A stretch of 21,698 bases of DNA from Granulicella sp. (GCA_003133205.1 PKWK01000006.1:13325-35022); one strand, 5' to 3'. Positions 13,268-20,388 are shown, counted from the first letter of the stretch. Notes: generated by a model from the sequence alone, not told the origin. Numbers and translations: made by a program.

Positions 13268-13474
13268 ATGGCTTCACAATTCAGCTTCGCAAATACCGGC
13301 AACATCGAAATTCGCCGCGGCGGCCAGCGCGTGCTGGTAGGGCAGTATGCCGATGGAGAGTTCCGTATCAAGAAGGAATTTCAGTCCGACGGCCCAGCAC
13401 AAAACCGAATTCAGGTTTGTCTCGAAACCGTCGCTCGATACGGCAAGCCGGCGCCACGCGTCGTGCTGGTTTAG
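13268..13474 (+). CDS. small hypothetical protein, beta-rich (68 aa)
   Basis: CAGGAGAA precedes ATG 13268. The first 45 residues alternate in short strands and turns (NTGNIEIRRGGQRVLVGQYA, then DGEFRIKKEF), like a small beta barrel; a helix then a strand (QVCLETVARYGKPAPRVVLV) ends it. No family recognised. Confidence 0.65.
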   Translation: MASQFSFANTGNIEIRRGGQRVLVGQYADGEFRIKKEFQSDGPAQNRIQVCLETVARYGKPAPRVVLV

Positions 13475-13526
13475 CCTCACCCCACCTTTTTATCCCCCAT
13501 CAGTTCCATCCCCAGGAGCAACTTAC

Positions 13527-13745
13527 ATGGACTACATCGGCTTTAGTAACGAGTCGGATGCGTTTTGGTACCGCAACAACAACGGCGGTTGGCTGTTCAT
13601 CACAACGGACCGCACCGAGTTTATCTGGTTTTCCATGAAGTTTACGCCGAGGCCGATTCTGAAGCATCGTGCGACTCAGGGACTCTCGGGCATCGTGACG
13701 TGCGCTCGCAGCTTGGATGAAGCAGTCAAGCAGCTCGCAGCCTAA
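13527..13745 (+). CDS. small hypothetical protein (72 aa)
   Basis: CAGGAGCAAC precedes ATG 13527; the frame is open upstream to 13347, but that overlaps the previous gene. It is aromatic-rich (MDYIGFSNESDAFWYRNNNG then WLFITTDRTEFIWFSMKF) and reads as a beta-sheet followed by a C-terminal helix (DEAVKQLAA). No family recognised. Confidence 0.65.
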   Translation: MDYIGFSNESDAFWYRNNNGGWLFITTDRTEFIWFSMKFTPRPILKHRATQGLSGIVTCARSLDEAVKQLAA

Positions 13746-13756
13746 CCCAAACCGCA

Positions 13757-13780
13757 TTGGCCGGGGCGTTACCCGGCCGA
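13757..13780 (+). repeat. CGTWAYCC hairpin, copy 4
   Basis: A perfect 7-bp stem GGCCGGG (13759-13765) / CCCGGCC (13772-13778), extended by T-G and T-A, encloses GCGTTA. It lies 12 bp after the stop and 25 bp before ATG 13805. Confidence 0.6.
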
Positions 13781-13804
13781 ATCAGAGACGAAGGAACCCC
13801 CGCC

Positions 13805-14101
13805 ATGTTTCTCAGTACCGGCACCGAGATTACCGAACACAGGCTGCATTGCAGCGCCGCAGAAACCCTCGTATTGCCCTCCAGTCCACTGACAGATGTG
13901 GAGTACCGCGAGTATTGCCTCTACCTCCACAGCCTCGCACCAGAGCAGCGTGGAGCATGGTTAGCCCATCGCCTGTCTCCTATAACTCCGGCGCCCGCCC
14001 CGCCAATGACCCGGCGTCAGTTCGATGAGTATTGCGAATCGGTTCATGCGAGCACAATTGCCCAAGCCGACAGGACACTGGGCCAGGAGCTTCCCTTATG
14101 A
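13805..14101 (+). CDS. hypothetical protein (98 aa)
   Basis: AAGGA precedes ATG 13805 at about 9 bases. The body looks helical with acidic and aromatic residues (DVEYREYCLYLHSLAPEQRG, 31-50; TRRQFDEYCESVHASTIAQA, 69-88). Its TGA overlaps the ATG of the next gene by 4 bases, so the two are translationally coupled. No family recognised. Confidence 0.65.
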   Translation: MFLSTGTEITEHRLHCSAAETLVLPSSPLTDVEYREYCLYLHSLAPEQRGAWLAHRLSPITPAPAPPMTRRQFDEYCESVHASTIAQADRTLGQELPL

Positions 14102-14412
14102 CCATTGAAGAGAAGTTGGCACGACTCAAAAACCGACATACCCGCTACGAGATTGTCCTCACTAATGGCACGGACACCAAGTTTCTCGTCCTGTACACGG
14201 CACAGCACTCCCAGAGTGGGCTTCGTGCGGCGGTTCGCCAGAGATATGACGCGATCCTCGTGCTCACCGGAGGAGAAGCGCCATTCGCCGCAAAGCGGAG
14301 TGACGTCTTCAATGGCAACGAGTGGCGTTGCTTTTTCTCAGGGCGCACCCAGCGCGAAGCAATCATCGAAGGCGAGCATCCGTTTACCTTAGTCGACCCC
14401 GCCGCAGCCTAA
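14098..14412 (+). CDS. hypothetical protein (104 aa)
   Basis: The ATG overlaps the preceding stop (ATGA). AGGAGC sits upstream inside the previous gene. The protein reads MTIEEKLARLKNRHTRYEIV (helix then strand), TKFLVLYTAQHS (27-38), a helix GLRAAVRQRYDAILVL and a C-terminal half with NGNEWRCFFSGRTQREAIIE. The strand-helix order suggests a small alpha/beta protein. No family recognised. Confidence 0.65.
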   Translation: MTIEEKLARLKNRHTRYEIVLTNGTDTKFLVLYTAQHSQSGLRAAVRQRYDAILVLTGGEAPFAAKRSDVFNGNEWRCFFSGRTQREAIIEGEHPFTLVDPAAA

Positions 14413-14509
14413 GCCCTCCCACGCACGACAAACAAGGTTTCAGGAGCACGTCGGAAGCGCTGGCTTTCTATGCCGCGAAAGCAGTCGAACGAGGCTAATC
14501 TAATCGCCA

Positions 14510-14527
14510 GCCGGGGCGTTATCCGGC
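14510..14527 (+). repeat. CGTWAYCC hairpin, copy 5
   Basis: GCCGGG / TCCGGC (6 bp, one G-U) encloses GCGTTA, the same loop as copies 1 and 4. It lies 23 bp before ATG 14550. Confidence 0.6.
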
Positions 14528-14549
14528 ACTCCACGCAGAGAGAGTCGCC

Positions 14550-14867
14550 ATGATCAATTTCTATTACAACTGTGTCCGTGTTGATGGCGGAAAGCGGGAA
14601 ATGTGCCACTACAGCGTCGGGCCCTACACCCCGGAGTCCGGACTATCCGCCGACACCATCTCGATCACCGCACGCGATTACCTGCGCTTCAGTCCGGCCA
14701 TTCAAGAGGTTTTTGTGGTTACCAACAAGACGGACATAATGACCGACCTATTTGATCGCGATCGCATCCGGGTCGCACCAGCGCATCCTCTGTACGCCCA
14801 AGTCAAAGCTGCTTACGACGCCCAGACCGCGCACCGACTGGCGCACGAAGCCAAGCGAAAGGTTTAG
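14550..14867 (+). CDS. hypothetical protein (105 aa)
   Basis: GCAGAGAGAG lies before ATG 14550. The N-terminal half is beta-like (MINFYYNCVRVDGGKREMCH), followed by TISITARDYLRFSPAIQEVF and FVVTNKTDIMTDLFDRDRIR, and it ends with a basic helix (AYDAQTAHRLAHEAKRKV). No family recognised. The 49-bp gap to the next gene contains a GCTTT/AAAGC pair. Confidence 0.65.
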   Translation: MINFYYNCVRVDGGKREMCHYSVGPYTPESGLSADTISITARDYLRFSPAIQEVFVVTNKTDIMTDLFDRDRIRVAPAHPLYAQVKAAYDAQTAHRLAHEAKRKV

Positions 14868-14916
14868 CAAGCGCCCCACTTGCTTTCCCAAAGCAAACCA
14901 CCCAGGAGAAGCAGCG

Positions 14917-15246
14917 ATGTTAGACAGATGCACCACAACCCTTGTCACCGGCACACACTGGATACGACCCCAGAGTGACGGACTCCGGGCTTTCAAGCAA
15001 CTTCAGATCGACAAAGATCTCGCACGTAAGCAGGCGCGGATCGACGCGACATGGGCGGCTGTTGAATTCGCGGAAGCGAAGGCGGACTTTGCCGCCGCCG
15101 CGGCCACGCTCCTCATCGCTTGGCAGAAAGCCGAGCGGCGAGGACTCAAGGTCCAACTCGACGGCTATCCATTTCCGATATCTCTCGATGAGATGGTCCA
15201 CCAGATTCAAGATTGGACGGAGCGAACCTCCGTGGAGGCACGATGA
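14917..15246 (+). CDS. hypothetical helical protein (109 aa)
   Basis: CAGGAGAAGCAGCG precedes ATG 14917; the upstream open frame overlaps the previous gene. Residues 25-80 form a long alpha-helical region rich in Ala, Lys, Glu and Arg (starting FKQLQIDKDLARKQARIDAT), likely a coiled coil, followed by a short conserved-looking tail GYPFPISLDEMVHQIQDW (83-100). Its stop overlaps the next ATG by 4 bases. No family recognised. Confidence 0.65.
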   Translation: MLDRCTTTLVTGTHWIRPQSDGLRAFKQLQIDKDLARKQARIDATWAAVEFAEAKADFAAAAATLLIAWQKAERRGLKVQLDGYPFPISLDEMVHQIQDWTERTSVEAR

Positions 15247-15443
15247 ATCGCATACTCAATGACCGGGAGACCAACACCATTCTCCACGCGCTGCGCTCCA
15301 TGGCAGCAAACTTCAGGGATGACATCCGCGATGCGTGCCACGACGCTTGTGACCACTTCATTGATGCGCCGGCGCTGACCTCTGACGAGGTCAATACGCT
15401 CTGCGAATCCATTGGACTCAACTCACTCACTCTCGAGACCTAA
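15243..15443 (+). CDS. small hypothetical protein, last gene of the run (66 aa)
   Basis: GGAGG (15233-15237) and the ATGA overlap with the previous gene fix the start at 15243. The product is helical (MNRILNDRETNTILHALRSM, then FRDDIRDACHDACDHFID) with Cys and His residues in the middle (C32, H33, C36, H38) and an acidic end. No family recognised. The next 283 bp carry no gene. Confidence 0.65.
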   Translation: MNRILNDRETNTILHALRSMAANFRDDIRDACHDACDHFIDAPALTSDEVNTLCESIGLNSLTLET

Positions 15444-15557
15444 CGATTGTGACACCAACGTTGTACGACGGTTGTGATGTAGGTCACCGTATAGGTTAAA
15501 CAGTCGTCGATATGCTTAGGGATGGACTCTAAAGCAGGCGACCATTTTTGTCTTAGT

Positions 15558-15585
15558 TTGAACCACGCACCCCGTAGGTTATAGC
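15558..15585 (+). promoter_or_regulatory. candidate promoter for the lipoprotein gene
   Basis: TTGAAC (15558-15563) and TATAGC (15580-15585) are separated by 16 bp, a plausible sigma70-type -35/-10 pair, 141 bp ahead of the ATG at 15727. Upstream at about 15470-15490 lies a small dyad (GTGA, 6 nt, TCAC). Confidence 0.35.
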
Positions 15586-15726
15586 GGCATAAAGGACTGG
15601 CTCGCCATTCGTTCGACTCCCCACTCCACTTCCTAATTTACTACCTCCAGCTCATCGCCAGTGCTCTGGCCGATTCACGTCTGCTTTAGACTCCACGCTT
15701 CCCAACAGGTTTTCACGGAGAACACA

Positions 15727-16929
15727 ATGAACATGCTCAGCCGCACCACCCGTAGCATCGCTGTTGCACTTATCGGATTGACCAGCCTCGCTGTTTTGGG
15801 TGGCTGTGCTGTAGGCGGAGTGAGTGCGGTCTCGTCGAACGCAACAATCACTCCTGCAACGCCGACCAACCCGAGCACCCCAACTACCCCGGTGACCCCG
15901 GCGACGCCGGTGACGCCCACCTTCGAGTCGGACCTAACCGGCGTGGCGTTGAACACCGTCACCAACCGCTTCTATGTGGCTGATGCCGCTGGTAATGGCG
16001 GACCCGGCACCGGGGAAGTCTTGGTCTTCGACGCGACGACCAACCTGCAGATAGATACGGTCACAGCCGGCGCCTTTCCGGTTGGAATCGCAGTAAATCC
16101 CGTCACGAACATGATCTACGTTGTGTGCATCAATAGTCAGAACCTTCTGGTCATCGATGGCGCGACCGACAAGGTTGTGGCAACTTTATCCGTGGGAACC
16201 AACCCGGTTGCAGTTGCAGTGAACCCTGCGACCAATAAAGTCTACGTCGCGGACGGGGTTGGGGAGGATTCCAGCGCCGGCGTCTCGCTTGGGTCCCCAA
16301 ACCTGATGGTAGTCAACGGTGCGACAAACACCGTAGTCAGCCAAGTGTCACTCCCAGGTTTGGATCCGGTTGGTCTCGCAATCAACACAAAGACCAATAC
16401 TGTCTATATCGCGACTGAAGTTGGTCTTTCGGTTGTGAATGGCGCAAACGATACTGTGACGGCAAACTTGGGATCCACGTCTACAGATGCGACAGACCCC
16501 AACTTCTATGGGGCCTTCGACGTGGCGGTGGACGAATCGATAAATACGGTCTACGTCGCCAACGAGAGCACGACCAACGGCCTTACTGTGATCAACGGTG
16601 CAACGAACACTGTTACAGAGAGTATCCCTCTCTATTTGCTCAATGCGTCCGGTGTCTCTGTAGGATCACCTGCTCGTATGCTGGCTGTGAACCCGACAAC
16701 CCATATGGTTTACATCACAATGGAAACCGAAGACATGACGCAAAACAAGTACGTGTTCAGCGTCTTCAATGGTGCCACCAGCACCGTTCTGGGTACAGTG
16801 GGACTCGATTCCCGTGCGATGGGCATCGCGGTTAGCCCTGTGACCGGCCTTGTCTATACGGTCGAGTCTCAGGAGGTCGGCGTCATCAACGTCACCACCA
16901 AGGGCACTACGGGCATATCTGTGCCCTAA
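15727..16929 (+). CDS. lipoprotein with YVTN-type beta-propeller repeats (400 aa)
   Basis: The N-terminus is a lipoprotein signal peptide with the lipobox LGGC (Cys27), followed by a Pro/Thr linker (about 42-63, TPATPTNPSTPTTP) that spaces the domain from the membrane. The rest is a series of about seven repeats built on NPxTNxxYV, xxLxVIDGATxxVxATxxVGxxPxxVAVN, as in YVTN surface-layer beta-propellers (for example MIYVVCINSQNLLVIDGATD, then VGTNPVAVAVNPATNKVYVA). It would be displayed on the cell surface for binding or adhesion. The upstream open frame to 15661 lacks a ribosome site. A 15-bp hairpin follows the stop. Unlike the small-gene run it stands as a separate unit. Confidence 0.9.
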   Translation: MNMLSRTTRSIAVALIGLTSLAVLGGCAVGGVSAVSSNATITPATPTNPSTPTTPVTPATPVTPTFESDLTGVALNTVTNRFYVADAAGNGGPGTGEVLVFDATTNLQIDTVTAGAFPVGIAVNPVTNMIYVVCINSQNLLVIDGATDKVVATLSVGTNPVAVAVNPATNKVYVADGVGEDSSAGVSLGSPNLMVVNGATNTVVSQVSLPGLDPVGLAINTKTNTVYIATEVGLSVVNGANDTVTANLGSTSTDATDPNFYGAFDVAVDESINTVYVANESTTNGLTVINGATNTVTESIPLYLLNASGVSVGSPARMLAVNPTTHMVYITMETEDMTQNKYVFSVFNGATSTVLGTVGLDSRAMGIAVSPVTGLVYTVESQEVGVINVTTKGTTGISVP

Positions 16930-16948
16930 AACCGTTGTCGAATCAACC

Positions 16949-16983
16949 CATGGGCCACAGCTAGTGATTAGCTGTGGCCCATG
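16949..16983. terminator. long perfect hairpin after the lipoprotein gene
   Basis: CATGGGCCACAGCTA (16949-16963) pairs with TAGCTGTGGCCCATG (16969-16983), 15 bp with a 5-nt loop GTGAT. Only a short TTT follows (16988-16990), so termination is probable by position but not by a T-tract. Confidence 0.6.
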
Positions 16984-17129
16984 TCAGTTTCTGTCGTACC
17001 CATTTCAGGCAACAGCGTAAAGCTAACCAGTGAAGTGCTGTCTAACCTCGACGACCAACGCGGCCTCAACTTAGGCTTCCGTGGCCGTCATTACCTGTTT
17101 TTGTAATGCTCCAAAGGAGATTGCCAATT

Positions 17130-18200
17130 ATGGCTGAATTTGTTTACACGCCCGAAGAAGCGAAGGTTTTGCTCGATCGTCTGAGCCAGCCTTTTGCCAT
17201 CGCCGATGTGAAGTGGCGCGTCACTAACAAAACGCAAGACGGGAAAAAGGGCTGCGTTGCTCCGTATGCCGACCCTCGAGCGTACACCGCGCGATTGAAC
17301 GAAGTGTTCTCGCCGGCTGGCTGGGCCTTTGAGTTGTCCAGTGAGACCACAGTCGGGCTTACACGAATGAGGGCAGGGAAGTGCGTCCCCACGGGGAAGG
17401 TCACCATTATCGCCACCCTGGACATCTTCGGTATCGGCAAGAAGGCCTCAACCGGGGAGATGTGGGCGGACGATGACAATGCTGTAACCCGGGCGGAAGC
17501 CCAGGCGAAGAAGCGTGCTGCATCGATGTTCGGGTTGGGCGAGTACTTCTACCGGTTCAAAGACCTTGGAAGCGTGCTGTGGGTCCCACTCGATGATCGT
17601 GGCAATCCGACGAAGTTGCCGGATCTGCCGGGATGGGCGCTTCCTGCAGGAACACGGCCAAAGCCAAATGCGGCGCCGGCCTCGAACCGCGCGCAGACGG
17701 TAGCGACACAGCAACAGGTTGCCCGCCCCCAAAGCGTACAGCCTCAGCAAACCGCGCCAGTGGCCGCAACAACACATGTGGCGCAGCCGGTTGTGGCACA
17801 ACCGGTTGCGGCAATGAAAGCAACTCCCCCTCCGCCGCAACAGGCCCAGGTCCACTCCATTAGTGAGCCAGAGCAGAAGTTTCGTGCTGCCCGTAAGGTG
17901 CAGGAAACCATTCTCGGCGTCGACCTGGCGAACAACATCCTCGAAACCTTGGCGGCAAAGCTGGACGCCGGCGAGATCAAGGGGGAGAAGTTCGGACTGG
18001 CCACGGCAAAGCTGGATGCGGCCGTTGCCCTCCTGACCAAAGTCAGAGAAGTCGCGGAGCACACGCACGAGTCGGCAATGCGAACCCTCCTGCTTCGTCA
18101 CGAGCTTCAGAACTTGGATACCATCCCTACGTTCCAGAAGCTCTACCGTGTCGCCCTTGATATGCAGGTTGTCCCTGCGATTGAGAAGCGCGCGGCCTAA
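17130..18200 (+). CDS. Rad52/22-family single-strand annealing protein (356 aa)
   Basis: The first ~150 residues match the Rad52-type annealing domain: LSQPFAIADVKWRVTNKTQDG (18-38), the conserved tyrosine/arginine stretch YADPRAYTARLNEVFSPAGW (46-65), the strands VTIIATLDIFGIG (91-103), and AEAQAKKRAASMFGLGEYFY (122-141), where the KRAASMFGLGEYFY core equals the diagnostic KRAAxxFGIGRYLY motif. It anneals complementary single strands in recombination and pairs naturally with the SSBs earlier in the window. Residues 175-245 are a Gln/Ala/Pro-rich linker, and 246-356 form a helical C-terminal domain of unknown role. ATG 17130 (AAAGGAGA upstream) is preferred to 17106. Confidence 0.85.
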   Translation: MAEFVYTPEEAKVLLDRLSQPFAIADVKWRVTNKTQDGKKGCVAPYADPRAYTARLNEVFSPAGWAFELSSETTVGLTRMRAGKCVPTGKVTIIATLDIFGIGKKASTGEMWADDDNAVTRAEAQAKKRAASMFGLGEYFYRFKDLGSVLWVPLDDRGNPTKLPDLPGWALPAGTRPKPNAAPASNRAQTVATQQQVARPQSVQPQQTAPVAATTHVAQPVVAQPVAAMKATPPPPQQAQVHSISEPEQKFRAARKVQETILGVDLANNILETLAAKLDAGEIKGEKFGLATAKLDAAVALLTKVREVAEHTHESAMRTLLLRHELQNLDTIPTFQKLYRVALDMQVVPAIEKRAA

Positions 18201-18207
18201 AACCTAA

Positions 18208-18238
18208 GACGTGGACGAACTAACAATCCGTCCACGTC
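18208..18238 (+). terminator. hairpin after the Rad52-family gene
   Basis: GACGTGGACG (18208-18217) pairs perfectly with CGTCCACGTC (18229-18238) around an 11-nt loop; a loose CTTTCGTGTT follows. Confidence 0.55.
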
Positions 18239-18247
18239 ACACTTTCG

Positions 18248-18276
18248 TGTTATTCTCATATACCAGTGCAACTTAT
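18248..18276 (+). promoter_or_regulatory. extended -10 with downstream ATATACCA box
   Basis: TGTTATTCT (18248-18256) is the same extended -10 as at 4026-4034. It is followed at once by ATATACCAGTGCAAC (18258-18272). TGCAACTTAT occurs at 18267-18276 and again at 18303-18312 over the start codon, a 10-bp direct repeat 36 bp apart. In this arrangement the box overlaps the transcription start, as an operator would. Confidence 0.45.
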
Positions 18277-18301
18277 ATAGAAGACGACTAATCAGATAGA
18301 A

Positions 18302-18745
18302 ATGCAACTTATTCAAAAGCCGATCAATAAGCCTTCAGGCTCAAGCAGGAAGCCAATTCTCCTCGAGCCGTACGCAGTGTCCGCACTGGAGAAGCTTGCC
18401 CATGATGAAGGTGTATCGTCGGCCGTAATGGTTCGCCATATGGTCGAGCAACTGCTCGCCTCTGATACCTTGGCCGCGTCATTCCTCGAATATGTCCACG
18501 ATTATTGGTGGGACTATAAGACAACTGCGGGGCGATCTGTGAGCGTACTTCGCGTGGACAGCGAAACCTTCAGTCTCCTCCTCTATTTGTCCAACACGAG
18601 CGGATTTGCGCAGAAGACGGACCAAATTGCAGAGATCATAGTTTCTTTCTATTCGCAGATTGCGAAGACAGTTCCAGTGGAGCCTCACGCCCGGGCGGTC
18701 CTAGCCACCCAACAGCAACCAACCAGTACCCAGCCCCAACTCTAA
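18302..18745 (+). CDS. possible ribbon-helix-helix-type DNA-binding protein (147 aa)
   Basis: Residues 16-52 (RKPILLEPYAVSALEKLAHD and then EGVSSAVMVRHMVEQLL) have the strand-helix-turn-helix pattern of ribbon-helix-helix regulators such as plasmid copy-control and ParG-like proteins. The remaining C-terminal 90 residues are a different helical region with a Gln/Thr/Pro-rich end. The assignment is tentative; an alternative is a helical scaffold protein. No Shine-Dalgarno precedes ATG 18302. Its own promoter region carries the ATATACCA box shared with modules A and B, so autoregulation and control of those modules is a testable idea. Module B begins 15 bp after the stop. Confidence 0.6.
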   Translation: MQLIQKPINKPSGSSRKPILLEPYAVSALEKLAHDEGVSSAVMVRHMVEQLLASDTLAASFLEYVHDYWWDYKTTAGRSVSVLRVDSETFSLLLYLSNTSGFAQKTDQIAEIIVSFYSQIAKTVPVEPHARAVLATQQQPTSTQPQL

Positions 18746-18852
18746 GGAGCAGCGGATATATGGTAAAATTCTTATAAAGTTTGATGTGACTTCCGGTTTT
18801 TGGGGTCATGTCGAAACTGGATTGCCTCTTCGGAGGGTCCATACTCAACCCA

Positions 18853-18882
18853 ATAAATCGACTACCAACCCCTATAAATCGA
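18853..18882 (+). repeat. two iteron-like repeats, 21-bp period
   Basis: ATAAATCGA occurs at 18853-18861 and 18874-18882, 21 bp start to start. The same motif class occurs three times at 20-bp spacing in module A. Confidence 0.5.
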
Positions 18883-18894
18883 ATTTAGTTAGCT

Positions 18895-18930
18895 ACGGCC
18901 GCTCTCACGGGAGCGGCCGTATAGCGTTTT
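18895..18930 (+). terminator. rho-independent-like terminator inside module B
   Basis: ACGGCCGCTC (18895-18904) pairs with GAGCGGCCGT (18911-18920) around TCACGG; TTTT follows at 18927-18930. If active, it would end a transcript starting upstream in the module, leaving a short structured RNA of about 150-170 nt. Confidence 0.55.
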
Positions 18931-18947
18931 ATTCACATCTTCCCCGG

Positions 18948-18983
18948 ATATACCACAGCCACTGTGTAGAATAACGAAAGGAG
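18948..18983 (+). promoter_or_regulatory. ATATACCA box, -10 and ribosome site of the kinase gene
   Basis: ATATACCACAGCCACTGT (18948-18965) is followed by TAGAAT (18967-18972) and AAAGGAG (18977-18983) ahead of ATG 18989. If TAGAAT is the -10, the leader would be very short. Confidence 0.45.
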
Positions 18984-18988
18984 CCTCA

Positions 18989-19873
18989 ATGTCAGGTACA
19001 GTGCTTCTCATTGCTGGTCCCTCCGGAAGTGGCAAAACAACTTTGACGCGGGCGCTTGTGAACCGCGTCCCGTTCTTAACCAGAGCAATTACCGTCACCA
19101 CCCGGCTGCCACGGCCTGGTGAAGTATCGGGCGAGGATTATCACTTCGTCTCCCCCGAGCGGTTTGCTGAGATGAACCGGGCCGGTGCCCTGATCGAGTG
19201 CGCCGAAACCTACACGGAAAGCTACGGGATTCCGCGTACCGTCTTGGCCGGGCTGTGCGATCGAGCTCTCATCCTCACGGCGGGCGGTGCCCTCGCTCTT
19301 CGGCAGCGTCTTCCAAACTCCATCAGCATCTTCATCCAGCCATCATCGGCAGCAGCCGCCGCCGCGCGGATCGTTGAGCGGAACTGCCCAAACAGTGAGT
19401 ATCGAATCGCTGGCTATGAGCAGGAAGTTGCCGCATCCCCCCAATTCGACCGAGTCTTTCTGAACGAGGATTTCGATGAAACCCTGGAGCAGATTGAAGA
19501 CTTCTACCTCAGCGCGAGGCGGCAAAGGTCTCACGGTCGCCCCGCGCACAAGTTTGACACTGGGGCAGGGAAGGGAACCGGCGATGGTCCCGAACTATGC
19601 GTGCCACGTTTGGAGACTGGCGTAAAGCCTGGCTCCCCCTGTCACAACTGCCTCCAGGGGAGATTCGGATTGATGGCCGACGTGTATCCCAACTGGTTCC
19701 GGCCCTACAAGGCGATCGAGGTCTCAGGTCCGCGTTCGGTCAAGAAGTTCTGCGCACGGGCAGCAAGCCTGGGGCGCAGTGTTCCCACGCCGGCGATGGT
19801 CCCGAGCGAAGTCACGGCGGGGCCGGAACTGGTCAATGCCATCAGTGACGACACGCTAAGACGGAACGCATAG
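18989..19873 (+). CDS. guanylate-kinase-like protein with C-terminal extension (294 aa)
   Basis: Residues 1-175 follow the guanylate kinase fold: P-loop GPSGSGKT (10-17), the GMP-binding segment TTRLPRPGEVSGEDYHF (37-53), FAEMNRAGALIECAE (59-73), ESYGIP (77-82), and the C-terminal helices with FDRVFLNEDF (153-162) like the FDxVIxNDD of Gmk. It would phosphorylate GMP with ATP, or a related nucleotide. The typical enzyme is about 200 residues; the last ~115 residues here are Gly-rich, with Cys204, Cys218 and Cys221, and have no recognised domain. The extension may be a fused unknown domain or a read-through tail. The gene lies directly under module B with a good AAAGGAG. Confidence 0.75.
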   Translation: MSGTVLLIAGPSGSGKTTLTRALVNRVPFLTRAITVTTRLPRPGEVSGEDYHFVSPERFAEMNRAGALIECAETYTESYGIPRTVLAGLCDRALILTAGGALALRQRLPNSISIFIQPSSAAAAAARIVERNCPNSEYRIAGYEQEVAASPQFDRVFLNEDFDETLEQIEDFYLSARRQRSHGRPAHKFDTGAGKGTGDGPELCVPRLETGVKPGSPCHNCLQGRFGLMADVYPNWFRPYKAIEVSGPRSVKKFCARAASLGRSVPTPAMVPSEVTAGPELVNAISDDTLRRNA

Positions 19874-20388
19874 CCTCGCTCCTTGAGTTTTCTTCCGGTT
19901 TCAATCAAATCAAGATTCCTGCAGACGCTTCGACGCCAAAGTGCTCAGCTCGCAGGAACCGCGCAAGGCCGGACCTTCGGCCCTATGGCACCCCCACAAG
20001 ACTCACTCGCGGTCAGACGAAACCGCTGGGTGAGTGGGGTGCCGCGCGTCAATTTTCCCCGCTCGGTTCCCGAGGGATAAACTCACAGGTAGCCCTGAAA
20101 ATTGCAAGACTGCCGGTGAAAATGTTTAAAGCGACTGACCGAGCAGTGACGGTGCCACCGGCGGCCGAATTCACCGTCAATGGCTTGGACGAGTTAAAGG
20201 ACTGTCTTTACCGCGTCAACCTGTTTGTGCAACAAAGCGATGGCTGATCCACATCGATGAAGCTTGATCTTGAACTCGGTCATAGAGCCCCAAGGGCAGC
20301 CTTGGGATGACGTATGGGGCGGCCCGATCCCCCAGGGTCTCAAGAATAGCCGTAAGACTGTTACCTCTTGCAGTTTATTGAATTGGAG
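19874..20388. other. gene-poor stretch with structured DNA
   Basis: No gene was found. It contains a large hairpin at 19987-20043 (listed separately), a CTCGG/CCGAG hairpin near 20061-20073, and an 8-bp inverted repeat CAATTTTC (20050-20057) / GAAAATTG (20097-20104). The short A/T-flanked inverted repeats could be part of a lost insertion-sequence end, but no transposase remnant is seen. Confidence 0.35.
19987..20043. terminator. 57-nt hairpin after the kinase gene
   Basis: GGCACCCC (19987-19994) pairs with GGGGTGCC (20036-20043); CTCAC and GTGAG, and GCGGT and ACCGC, pair inside with asymmetric internal loops. A T-run (TCAATTTT) follows about 6 bp later. It may terminate the kinase transcript or be a small structured RNA. 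Confidence 0.4.

Larger units (their letters stand above)
18760..18972 (+). promoter_or_regulatory. intergenic module B (homologous to module A at 3788-4034)
   Basis: The ATATATGGTA box starts a few bases before this interval (18756). AAGTTTGATGTGAC (18777-18790) opens a hairpin (18783-18812) that keeps the base pairing of module A while several bases differ: GATGTGACTTCC pairs with GGGGTCATGTC over 11 positions using G-U pairs. A UUCG hairpin (CCTC/GAGG, 18825-18836), two ATAAATCGA repeats (18853, 18874), a 10-bp hairpin (18895-18920), and ATATACCACAGCCACTGT with TAGAAT (18948-18972) follow in the same order as in module A. Confidence 0.6.

Noticed and set aside
14470..14553. 27-codon frame with stop overlapping the next ATG
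   Set aside because: It contains the CGTWAYCC hairpin and has only a distant ribosome site; the frame is likely chance.
20044..20130. Possible IS21-like terminal region
   Set aside because: The short inverted repeats and A/T runs recall insertion-sequence ends, but no transposase remnant or target duplication was found, so it is only described as structured DNA.
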